DNA from: Pseudomonadota bacterium
Lineage (GTDB): Bacteria > Pseudomonadota > Gammaproteobacteria > Xanthomonadales > Xanthomonadaceae
Length of the DNA: 64,000 bases
NCBI GenBank assembly: GCA_018241125.1
Contig: JAFEEL010000052.1
Span: forward strand, 50,443 to 114,442
Direction: 5' to 3'
The notes under the pieces are model-generated. The model ran no database searches, was not told the origin of the DNA, and was given only the letters and a program-made list of their open reading frames with translations. Position numbers and translations under genes: made by a program. Below, piece after piece: positions 25,773-33,201 of this stretch. Within the stretch, counting starts at the first letter, position 1, and each line of letters begins with the position of its first letter.

Positions 25773-26042
25773 TGTCGGCGTGAATGGTCTTCGTCGCCCC
25801 GGCGAAATCAGCAAGCGCTGCATTGCTTCCCAAAGGCACTGGACTCCCACCTGCACGGGAGTGACGATCCCCAGCCCGGACTGCCGCGATAGCGATGATC
25901 GCACGACTGCCTGCGTGCTGCCGATATGCGTGGTGGCAGTGGTAGCGCACGGCCAACGCGAGGCGGGCTCAAGTTCCACGTGGGTTGCTCTCCATCCAAC
26001 GACGGTATAACATTCGTTATAACTCGGCGATCGGGCGCGAAC
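25773..26042. other. Intergenic region with a widespread REP-type hairpin and the TA promoter region
   Basis: At about 25838-25871 the sequence ACTGGACTCCCACCTGCACG continues into GGGAGTGACG: CTCCC and GGGAG arms with the flanks of the common proteobacterial repeat usually seen as GGATTCCCGC...GGGAATGACG. A second small hairpin (GCGAT/ATCGC) lies near 25885-25900. No gene is supported. The right end holds the operator of the toxin-antitoxin pair. Confidence 0.55.
26006..26021. promoter_or_regulatory. Candidate antitoxin operator, palindrome TATAACATTCGTTATA
   Basis: A perfect 6-4-6 inverted repeat lies 21 bp before the abrB-type antitoxin start. Its half-sites look like -10 hexamers (TATAAC), so bound antitoxin would block RNA polymerase, the usual autorepression of toxin-antitoxin operons. 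This function is inferred. Confidence 0.6.
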
Positions 26043-26264
26043 ATGAAACTCAAAATCTCCGCCATCGGCAACTCTGCCGGCATCATCCTGCCCAAGGAAT
26101 TGCTGGCCCGACTGCGCGTGGAAAAGGGCGACGAAATCTACGCGCTGGAAACGCCCGACGGCATCCGCCTGACTACCTACGATCCGGTCTTTGCCGCACA
26201 GATGGAGGTGGCGGAGAAGGTCATGCGCGAGGATCGCGAGCTGCTACGCAAGCTGGCTCAGTAG
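26043..26264 (+). CDS. AbrB/MazE-type antitoxin
   Basis: The 73-residue protein has the SpoVT-AbrB swapped-hairpin fold: MKLKISAIGNSAGIILPKEL then LARLRVEKGDEIYALETPDG. An acidic helical tail (EKVMREDRELLRKLAQ) would mask the toxin. It ends 9 bp before the Doc toxin gene. It should neutralise the toxin and repress the operon. ATG at 26043 was preferred over upstream in-frame codons because it gives the canonical family N-terminus and follows the palindromic operator. Confidence 0.9.
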   Translation: MKLKISAIGNSAGIILPKELLARLRVEKGDEIYALETPDGIRLTTYDPVFAAQMEVAEKVMREDRELLRKLAQ

Positions 26265-26273
26265 AGGGTGACG

Positions 26274-26708
26274 ATGATTGTTTGGATCGACCGCACGCTG
26301 GCGCTGGCCATCCACGAGCGGCAACTGTCCGAGCACGGTGGTGGCAGCGGCGTGCGCGATGAGTCATTGCTTGAGTCGGCGCTGGCGCGTCCGCAGCAAC
26401 TGTTCGCGTATGGCGATCCGCGACCGGATCTGGCCGACTTGGCGGCGAGTTTGGCCTTCGGGCTGGCGCGCAACCACCCCTTCGTCGACGGCAACAAGCG
26501 CACCGCACACGTTTGCTATCGCGTCTTTCTCGCCATCAACGATTGCCTGCTGGATGCCAGCGGCGAGGAAAAATACCTGCACATGCTCGCCCTCGCCGAA
26601 GGTTCGCTCGGCGAATCCGACTTCGCCGCGTGGCTGCGACTGCGGCTGAAGATCGAACCGACCGGTGCGGTGCACGAAGCCAAAGCGCGTTATCGGCGCA
26701 GGCGTTGA
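26274..26708 (+). CDS. doc: Doc-family (death-on-curing, Fic-fold) toxin
   Basis: The 144-residue Fic-fold protein has the Doc signature HPFVDGNKRTA at about residues 68-78, preceded by GGGSGVRDESLLESALARPQ. Doc phosphorylates elongation factor Tu and stops translation. All motif residues (His, Phe, Asp, Gly, Asn, Lys, Arg) are present, so the toxin looks active. ATG at 26274 was chosen with GAGGG at 26264-26268; a GTG at 26268 is in frame. It is paired with an AbrB-type antitoxin rather than the Phd type of phage P1. Confidence 0.9.
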   Translation: MIVWIDRTLALAIHERQLSEHGGGSGVRDESLLESALARPQQLFAYGDPRPDLADLAASLAFGLARNHPFVDGNKRTAHVCYRVFLAINDCLLDASGEEKYLHMLALAEGSLGESDFAAWLRLRLKIEPTGAVHEAKARYRRRR

Positions 26709-26896
26709 ACGCCCTTGCCCTCCGGCGGGGCTTTGATGCCCCATGGGCGCATGGCTTCGCTGCCAGTTCCAGACCTTCGCCGGTGACACTACCTGCTGAG
26801 ACTTCCACGCACAGCTTCTTGCCGCATCTGGTCAGCGACACTGCTCGACCTTGTCGCGCGCAGCTACACTGCCCACGACTCGAAGGGAACGCGCAC

Positions 26897-28774
26897 ATGT
26901 CCGGCAACAGCCAGTTCGATCTCCTGCGCCAGCGGCGCTTTCTGCCATTCTTCCTCACTCAGGCCTCGGGCGCGTTCAACGACAACGCGTTCCGGCAGGC
27001 GTTGATCGTGATGGTCGGGTTTCAGCTCGGGCTGAGCGCCGATGCGGTCAGCAACTACTCCAATCTGGCGCCGGCGCTGTTCATCCTGCCGTTCTTCCTG
27101 TTCTCGGCCAGCGCCGGGCAGATCGCCGAGAAGTTCGAAAAGACGCGGCTGATCCGCTTCGTGAAGCTGTTCGAGATCGCCGCGATGACGCTGGCGGCGT
27201 TTGCGTTCTACGCCAAGTCGGTGCCGCTGCTGCTGACCGTGCTGGTGATGATGGGGGTGCATTCGACCGTGTTCGGGCCGATCAAGTACGCAATCTTGCC
27301 GCAGGTGCTGCATCCGCAGGAGCTGGTCGGCGGCAATGGCTTGGTGGAGATGGGCACCTCGATGGCGGTGCTGATCGGCATGATCGGCGGCGGTGTGGCG
27401 ATGACCGCCTACGGCGCACCTGCCGCGGCGGCGTTGGTGATCGGCATGGCGATCGTCGGCTACCTGTGCAGCCGCGGCATCCCGGCCGCGCCGGCGACCG
27501 CGCCCGAGCTGGCCTTCGACTGGAACATCGGGCGCGCCACCTGGCGTTCGCTGAAGTTCGTCGCAGAAAACCGCACTGTGTTCAACTCGGTGCTGGGCAT
27601 TTCGTGGTTCTGGTTTTTCGGGCTGGTGTTCACCGCGCAACTGCCCAACTACACCAAGGATTACCTCGGCGGCAGCGGCAGCGTGGAAACTCTGGCGCTG
27701 GCGTTATTCTCGATCGGCACCGGGATCGGCTCGCTGCTGTGCGAGAAACTCTCCGGGCGCACGGTGGAGATCGGGCTGGTGCCGTTTGGCGCGATCGGCC
27801 TGACCGTGCTGGGCGTGGATCTGTATTTCGCGCGGCACGTGCCGGCGCACGTACACGAACTGGGCGCGCTGGCCTTTCTGACCGCGCCCGGTAACTGGCG
27901 CATCGCGCTGGACCTGACCCTGATCGGCGTGTTCGCCGGCTTCTACATCGTGCCGTTGTTCGCGCTGGTGCAGGCACGCACGCCGCGCGCGCAGATCTCG
28001 CGGGTGATTTCCGGCAACAACATCCTCAACGCGGTGTTCATGGTCATCGCGTCGGTGTTCGGGTTGGGGATGTTGAAGCTCGGCTTGAGCGTACCCGAAC
28101 TGTTGCTGGCCACCGCCGTGCTCAACGCCCTGGTGGCGATCTACATCTTCACCCTGGTGCCCGAGTTCCTGATGCGCTTCTTGAGCTGGCTGCTGATGAA
28201 GGCGCTGTACCGGCTGCGCGTGGACGGCATGGAGCGCGTGCCCGACGAGGGCCCGGCGCTGCTGGTGTGCAACCACGTCAGCTACCTCGACGCGCTGTTG
28301 ATCGGCGGCGCGGTGCCGCGCCCGGCGCGCTTCGTGATGTACTACAAAATCTTCCGCACGCCCGGCGCGGCGTGGGCGTTCAAGGCCGCCAAGGCGATCC
28401 CGATCGCCGGCGCGAAAGAAGACCCGGCATTGATGGAACGCGCCTTCACGCAGATCGACGCGGCGCTGGCCGCCGGCGAACTGGTGTGCATCTTCCCCGA
28501 GGGTGCGCTGACCAAGGACGGGCAGATCGCGCCGTTCCGTCCCGGCATGGAGCGCATCCTCGCCCGCCGCCAGGTGCCGGTGATCCCGCTGGCGTTGCGC
28601 GGGATGTGGACGAGCATGTGGTCCAAGCGCGATTCGCGTCTGCATCGGTTGCGCATGCCACGGCGCTTTCGCGCCCACGTCGAGTTGCTGGTCGGCGCGC
28701 CAGTCGATGGTGCGGCGGCGAGTGCGGCGTCGCTGGAGGCGGTCGTGCGCGACCTGCGCGGGGACGCGGCTTGA
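26897..28774 (+). CDS. MFS transporter fused to a PlsC acyltransferase (lysophospholipid flip/re-acylation type)
   Basis: The 625-residue protein has about twelve membrane segments (residues ~10-430) with the LplT-like start FFLTQASGAFNDNAFRQALI. A cytoplasmic PlsC domain follows with the H-x4-D motif NHVSYLDALLIGG (His ~459) and the FPEGALTKDGQIAPFRPG block. By analogy with Aas/LplT it would flip lysophospholipids inward and re-acylate them. Unlike full Aas proteins it lacks a third, AMP-binding acyl-ACP synthetase domain, so it must take acyl groups from acyl-CoA or acyl-ACP. A TACACT -10-like box lies near 26866. ATG at 26897 follows GAAGGGAAC. Confidence 0.88.
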   Translation: MSGNSQFDLLRQRRFLPFFLTQASGAFNDNAFRQALIVMVGFQLGLSADAVSNYSNLAPALFILPFFLFSASAGQIAEKFEKTRLIRFVKLFEIAAMTLAAFAFYAKSVPLLLTVLVMMGVHSTVFGPIKYAILPQVLHPQELVGGNGLVEMGTSMAVLIGMIGGGVAMTAYGAPAAAALVIGMAIVGYLCSRGIPAAPATAPELAFDWNIGRATWRSLKFVAENRTVFNSVLGISWFWFFGLVFTAQLPNYTKDYLGGSGSVETLALALFSIGTGIGSLLCEKLSGRTVEIGLVPFGAIGLTVLGVDLYFARHVPAHVHELGALAFLTAPGNWRIALDLTLIGVFAGFYIVPLFALVQARTPRAQISRVISGNNILNAVFMVIASVFGLGMLKLGLSVPELLLATAVLNALVAIYIFTLVPEFLMRFLSWLLMKALYRLRVDGMERVPDEGPALLVCNHVSYLDALLIGGAVPRPARFVMYYKIFRTPGAAWAFKAAKAIPIAGAKEDPALMERAFTQIDAALAAGELVCIFPEGALTKDGQIAPFRPGMERILARRQVPVIPLALRGMWTSMWSKRDSRLHRLRMPRRFRAHVELLVGAPVDGAAASAASLEAVVRDLRGDAA

Positions 28775-28813
28775 TCGAGCAAAGCGGTGGGCAAGCGGTG
28801 CCTGCCGGTGGCC

Positions 28814-29770
28814 TCAATCCACGTACAGCGAACTGACCGATTCGCCAAACGCGATGCGGCGGATCGTTTCGGCGAGCAACTCGGCCACCGAGAGCTGGCG
28901 GATCTTGGAGCAGTTGGCGGCGGCATCGCGCAGCGGGATGGTGTCGGTGACCACCAGTTCGTCGAGCTTGGAACGATTGAGGTTGTCGATCGCCGCGCCC
29001 GACAGCACCGGATGCGTGCAGTAGGCCACCACCTTGCGCGCGCCTTGTTCCTTGAGTGCGGTGGCCGCCGCGCACAGGGTGCCGGCGGTATCCACGATGT
29101 CGTCCACCAGCACGCAGGTGCGGTCGCGCACGTCGCCGATGATGTTCATCACCGTGGCCACGTTGGCACGCGGACGGCGCTTGTCGATGATCGCCAGGTC
29201 CGCGTCGTCCAGTCGCTTGGCGACCGCGCGCGCGCGCACCACGCCGCCGACGTCCGGGCTGACCACGACCAGATTGTCGGTGCCTTGCTCGCGCCAGATG
29301 TCGGCCAGCAGCAGCGGCGAGGCGTAGACGTTGTCCACCGGCATGTCGAAGAAGCCCTGGATCTGGTCGGCGTGCAGATCCACCGTGAGCACACGATCGG
29401 TGCGGGTAGCACCGAACATGTTGGCCGCGACCTTGGCGGTGATCGGCACCCGCGCCGAACGCGGGCGGCGATCTTGCCGGGCATAGCCGAAGTAGGGCAC
29501 CACCGCGGTGACGCTGGCTGCCGAGGCGCGCTTGAGGGCGTCGATCAGCACCAGCAGTTCCACCAGGTTCTCGGCGCTGGGCGCGCTGGTGGGTTGCAGC
29601 ACGAACACTTCCTGCCGGCGCACGTTCTCCTCAATCTCGACCTGCACCTCGCCGTCGGAGAACTTGCCGACCTGCGCCTTGCCGAGGCCAATACCGAGCA
29701 CCTTGCACACCGCCTTGGCGAGCGGGCGGTTGGCGTTGCCGGTGAACACCATCAGGTTTTCGTTGGTCAT
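28814..29770 (-). CDS. prs: Ribose-phosphate pyrophosphokinase (PRPP synthetase)
   Basis: The enzyme makes PRPP from ribose 5-phosphate and ATP for nucleotide, histidine and tryptophan synthesis. The 318-residue product shows [20 protein letters not shown], the [15 protein letters not shown] block, the flexible-loop region [32 protein letters not shown], and the PRPP-binding loop [13 protein letters not shown]. Length is close to the usual 315. Start at 29770 (MTNENLMVF); a longer frame to 29818 is less likely. It is convergent with the MFS-PlsC gene. The tRNA often found upstream of prs in gammaproteobacteria was not seen. Confidence 0.96.
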   Translation of the reverse strand: MTNENLMVFTGNANRPLAKAVCKVLGIGLGKAQVGKFSDGEVQVEIEENVRRQEVFVLQPTSAPSAENLVELLVLIDALKRASAASVTAVVPYFGYARQDRRPRSARVPITAKVAANMFGATRTDRVLTVDLHADQIQGFFDMPVDNVYASPLLLADIWREQGTDNLVVVSPDVGGVVRARAVAKRLDDADLAIIDKRRPRANVATVMNIIGDVRDRTCVLVDDIVDTAGTLCAAATALKEQGARKVVAYCTHPVLSGAAIDNLNRSKLDELVVTDTIPLRDAAANCSKIRQLSVAELLAETIRRIAFGESVSSLYVD

Positions 29771-29897
29771 GGCGGCGTCAAAAGGGGAGAAGGGAGTCAA
29801 TTGTAGGAATTTTTCCACAATGTTTCGCGCAATTCGTTGAACGTGTGGGGGTCGGCGTGGTTCCTGCGATCACGTCATGCCGCCACACACTCACCCG

Positions 29898-30100
29898 ATG
29901 CTACCGAATGTCTCCGTCCAGATCACGCTGCGCGGCGTGAACCGTTGCGCGACCTTCGTGGATGGTGACGAACGCACGCACTGCAATCACGGACAGCCGC
30001 TACGAAAGAGGAAGTCGTCGCCGTCCACGCCTGCGTGCTGATGGGCAACCACCTGCATGTGCTTGCACGGCTCCTGCGTCCATTGCCCTGTCACCAGCGA
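29898..30100 (+). pseudogene. Decayed REP-associated tyrosine transposase (RAYT / IS200-like Y1 family)
   Basis: From ATG 29898 the frame reads MLPNVSVQITLRGVNRCATF VDGDERTHC, like the family N-terminus (HVIQRGNNRQACFF type), and stops at 30039-30041. The next family block is in another frame at 30008-30067: EEVVAVHACVLMGNHLHVLA, matching the VHAYVLMPNHVHLL region with its HUH motif (His-Leu-His). About 15 residues between the blocks and the whole 3' part with the catalytic tyrosine are missing. RAYTs mobilise REP palindromes, which are abundant in this window, so this is probably a dead copy of their mobiliser or a relative. Confidence 0.65.
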
Positions 30101-30539
30101 TGCGTCACGCCGGCCAATGCTGCGTGCGGTTGTTCATCCTGTTTCCCGCAGTTGACCCTACTCGATCTGGTTCAGACTGAGCGCTGTTGCGCCTTGGCGC
30201 GGCTTCTGGGAGGGCACCCTATGGGTGATGAAGGGGAAGCGAGTGGAAGCGCGCACCAGTCGCCCGCTGCTGCTGGCGGCGGTCGGGCGTGGCAGCCAAC
30301 ATGCCGGGCAGCAACGCCTGCTGCTGACCGTGATGCATGCAGCCCAGGATCGGGTGAAACAGATGGTAGCCACGATCCGTGCGGGTCTGGACACCATCCG
30401 AGGCAATGCGCCGCAGTTGGCGGCACCCGAGCGCTGGCCCGCCCTTGTGCACTACATCGTCGACCGAATCATCGCTGCCATGCGTGTGGATCTACGTCCA
30501 CTTACGCCATTGGAGTCGGGGTAACTGAGGAATCCAGGT
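30101..30539. other. Region with a 99-codon ORF of unknown status (30225-30524, plus strand)
   Basis: A plus-strand ORF from GTG 30225 or ATG 30228 would encode about 99 residues with a helical C-terminal half (RVKQMVATIRAGLDTIRGNA, then HYIVDRIIAAMRVDL). AAGGGG-type purine sequence overlaps its start rather than preceding it. No family was recognised. It lies directly after the transposase remnant and may be mobile-element debris. Otherwise nothing is seen here. Confidence 0.3.
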
Positions 30540-31445
30540 TCACCGATCGCCGCAGGACTGGATCAACCGCTGCATGTCGCTGTCGCGCGCGGCGGTATCG
30601 TTCGGATCCAGATTGGCCAGGTGCTGCTCCAACTCCGGGCAGGGGTCGTAACCGTCATCGTGAACTGTGTTGATGCCCACGCGCAGGTGGCCGTTGACGT
30701 CGCGGTGCGGCTTTAGGCAGGTCAGCGGATTGCGGACGCACATCAGGGCGGTGGCGATGCGATCACGCCCGGTCACGTCGTGGAACTCGTAGGTCGGCGC
30801 CTTGCCCAGCGGCGGGTCGGGCAGGAACCGATCGGCGGTGCGGTGGGCGCGGCCCAGCGGATCGTGTGCGCTTTGCGTGATCTGCCCGGGCGGCAGGTGC
30901 ACGCTGCCGTCGGGGTTGAACAGCGTCAGCGTGGTCGTGGGTGATTCAGCGGCCGGTGGTGGTGCCGCGACAGGTGCCGCTGGCACGGGCCGGATCGCAT
31001 GCGTTGCGTTTGCGGATGTGTGCCCGGAGGGCGCGGCACGGCGAGCGGTGTGCGCAGGCACGGTGGACGGCGTCGGCACGCGCGCGGCGAGCGGCGTCTT
31101 CGGTTGCGTGCGCGGCGGTGTTGGCGCTGGTGCCGAAATCAGGTACACGATCTGCAACACATCCCGGCGCGCCGTGTGGTGGATCGGCACCGGTGTCATC
31201 GCCGCCCGCAGGCTCAGGAACAACAGCGCATGCACCGCCAGCGTGATCGCGATGGCACTCCAGCGTTCGCGCGCTGGAATCGGCGTGCGCTGGCGCACGC
31301 TCCACGGGCGCAGCGGCGGTTCTTCCGCGTATGGCAGGCCCTCCGCGGCTTGCGCGGGTTCGCGATCCGCCGGCGGACGATCACCTGTCGCCGCGAACAC
31401 TGGCAAGGCGTCTGGCTCGACAGCGGTGTCGGCACGAATCGTCAT
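30540..31445 (-). CDS. Membrane-anchored, proline-rich protein of unknown function
   Basis: The 301-residue protein has a cytoplasmic N-terminus of about 60 residues. One membrane segment follows (about 64-84, around AIAITLAVHALLFLSLRAAM), then a Pro/Ala/Thr-rich stretch (about 100-165) and a C-terminal periplasmic domain with four cysteines (MCVRNPLTCLKPH; DPCPELEQHL; QSCGDR) that could form two disulfides. The layout resembles TonB-type anchored proteins, but the C-terminal domain does not look like TonB. It follows the secreted 491-residue protein gene on the same strand. No family was recognised. Confidence 0.65.
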   Translation of the reverse strand: MTIRADTAVEPDALPVFAATGDRPPADREPAQAAEGLPYAEEPPLRPWSVRQRTPIPARERWSAIAITLAVHALLFLSLRAAMTPVPIHHTARRDVLQIVYLISAPAPTPPRTQPKTPLAARVPTPSTVPAHTARRAAPSGHTSANATHAIRPVPAAPVAAPPPAAESPTTTLTLFNPDGSVHLPPGQITQSAHDPLGRAHRTADRFLPDPPLGKAPTYEFHDVTGRDRIATALMCVRNPLTCLKPHRDVNGHLRVGINTVHDDGYDPCPELEQHLANLDPNDTAARDSDMQRLIQSCGDR

Positions 31446-31543
31446 CGTGTGCTCACGTGCCGAAAACCTTGACCGAATCCGACGCCTCGCGGCGCCAAGC
31501 TCGCGCGACCATCCGCGCAGGCCCCATCACCGCGCCACGCTAC

Positions 31544-33019
31544 TCATTGCGTTCCCGCCGGCGCACCGGCAGCGGCAGGCGTTGATGCCAGCAATGCGCC
31601 CAGATCGGGAAGTTCCTTCTTCGAGAACACGATCGTGGCCACCACGTGCAGGTCGCCGTCTGCGCTGGGTGTCGCGGTGAACCCGTTCAAGCCCAGCCCG
31701 CGGTGGAAGGCGTTGTAACGGTTGCCGTTGTCGAGGCGGATGACGTTGAGGTCGCGCTCGCTGTTTTCCTCCGCCACCGCCAACGGCCCGTACTTGGTGG
31801 TCTGCCAGGTCAGCGCCCAGAAATAATGGTCGAGGTTGGGGCGGCCATCGGGCTGCCAGATCGACTCGTATTGCGTGTAGCCGCGGCACTTGTCGACGAA
31901 CTTGTTCTGGCGGCGGCAGTTGGTACCGTAGCCGACGTTCTTGCCGCGCATCGACAGGTTGAGCGGCACCAGCGCGCGCGTGCTCATGTTGTACAGCGCG
32001 TAATCGTAGGCTTGGTCCTTGGCGCCGAACAGGTCGCCGACGACCGCGCCCAGATCCTTGATCGCATGTGCCGGGTTGTTCGGGTCGGCATCGACGCGCT
32101 CGAGCAGCATGTAACCGGTGCCGGCGACGTCACCGTGCTGGAAGCGCGCAACGTGGAAACCTTGCGGCACTGCCACCGCCTGCATGCCACGGGTGAGGTC
32201 GAAATCCACCAGGCTGGCGTCGCGCTCCACCATCACGCCGTTGCTGGTCAGCAGGATGCTGGTGCCGCCCGCGGTCTGGCCGTCCCTGGAACGGAAGTTC
32301 ACGAAGCCGTCTTGCTCGGCGACTTCGCCGATGGTCACTGGCGGCAGATTGGAGTGGACGTTCTGGTGCTTGATGAGGTAGTGGCCCGGCCCGATGGCGG
32401 CCATGTAGGTCACCCAGCCGGTGGCGAAATCCGCGCCGTATTTCACGATGCGGCCATCGGCGTCGACGTAGGGTTGGCCGTCGAAGTTGAAGCCGTCGCC
32501 TTGCGGGGCGAACAGGGTGAAGCGGTTGGCGGCGTTGCGCTGGGCTATCTGCGCTTGCAAGCCGCTGCCGGCCGGCGTGCTGCCTGCCGTTTGCGTGGCA
32601 GCGACCGCTGCCGGAGCGGGCTGCACGGCGACCGCGGCGGGTGCGACCGGTGCCGATGCGACCGGTGCCGATGCGACCGGTGCCGATGCGACCGGTGCCG
32701 ATGCGACCGGTGCCGATGCGATGGGTGCCGGCTGCAATGCCATCGCCGGCAGGGCGACGTGCCCCGACTGCATCTGTTGGGCTTGCAACTGCATGCCCGC
32801 CGCCACGCCCAGCATGTTCAAGCGAACCTCCCGCATCTTGCGCACCATCGCGGCGAGCTGTTCATCGGTCAACGCCGGCATGCCCTGTGCTTTCCATTGC
32901 TGCTGCATCTGCACCACCATCTTCTGCTCGGCGGGCGTCAGCGGTGGGTCGATGGCGGTTTGCGCGAATATCGGGGCGATGCACAGGGCCAGGGCGCACG
33001 AGAACAGCAGTTTCCGCAT
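31544..33019 (-). CDS. Secreted protein of unknown function with VASAP tandem repeats
   Basis: The 491-residue protein has a signal peptide (MRKLLFSCALALCIAPIFAQ). An N-terminal helical segment is rich in Gln and Met (about 28-90). A linker of five-residue repeats (PVASA, about 100-127, encoded by 15-bp units at about 32639-32720) leads to a long C-terminal domain of about 330 residues (NRFTLFAPQGDGFNFDGQPY; GYGTNCRRQNKFVDKCRGY; VVATIVFSKKELPDLGALLA). The Cys pair may form a disulfide. Start at 33019 gives the signal peptide; the same frame is open far upstream, but that part is antisense to fadE's other frame. Function unknown. Confidence 0.75.
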   Translation of the reverse strand: MRKLLFSCALALCIAPIFAQTAIDPPLTPAEQKMVVQMQQQWKAQGMPALTDEQLAAMVRKMREVRLNMLGVAAGMQLQAQQMQSGHVALPAMALQPAPIASAPVASAPVASAPVASAPVASAPVAPAAVAVQPAPAAVAATQTAGSTPAGSGLQAQIAQRNAANRFTLFAPQGDGFNFDGQPYVDADGRIVKYGADFATGWVTYMAAIGPGHYLIKHQNVHSNLPPVTIGEVAEQDGFVNFRSRDGQTAGGTSILLTSNGVMVERDASLVDFDLTRGMQAVAVPQGFHVARFQHGDVAGTGYMLLERVDADPNNPAHAIKDLGAVVGDLFGAKDQAYDYALYNMSTRALVPLNLSMRGKNVGYGTNCRRQNKFVDKCRGYTQYESIWQPDGRPNLDHYFWALTWQTTKYGPLAVAEENSERDLNVIRLDNGNRYNAFHRGLGLNGFTATPSADGDLHVVATIVFSKKELPDLGALLASTPAAAGAPAGTQ

Positions 33020-33201
33020 GGGTTGAATCCTGATCGGGGATGGGTCGCCGGAGCCGGGAACGTGACGGCACGTTTGCCGGCAGCCGGGCGGGGCCGCGGA
33101 TTCTGCCACGCAGATGTTCAGATGATCTGTTGGCGGGCTGATCGTCGCGGATCGCGTCGCCCACGCTGCCCCGTCGACGCGCGTGGAGCCCGTCGCGCCG
33201 C

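Noticed and set aside
29771-29897. tRNA gene upstream of prs, as in many gammaproteobacteria
   Set aside because: No cloverleaf arms or GTTCGA-type T-loop could be found in this stretch.
30172-30452. Minus-strand ORFs in the transposase-remnant region
   Set aside because: Low-complexity products, no ribosome sites, no family resemblance.
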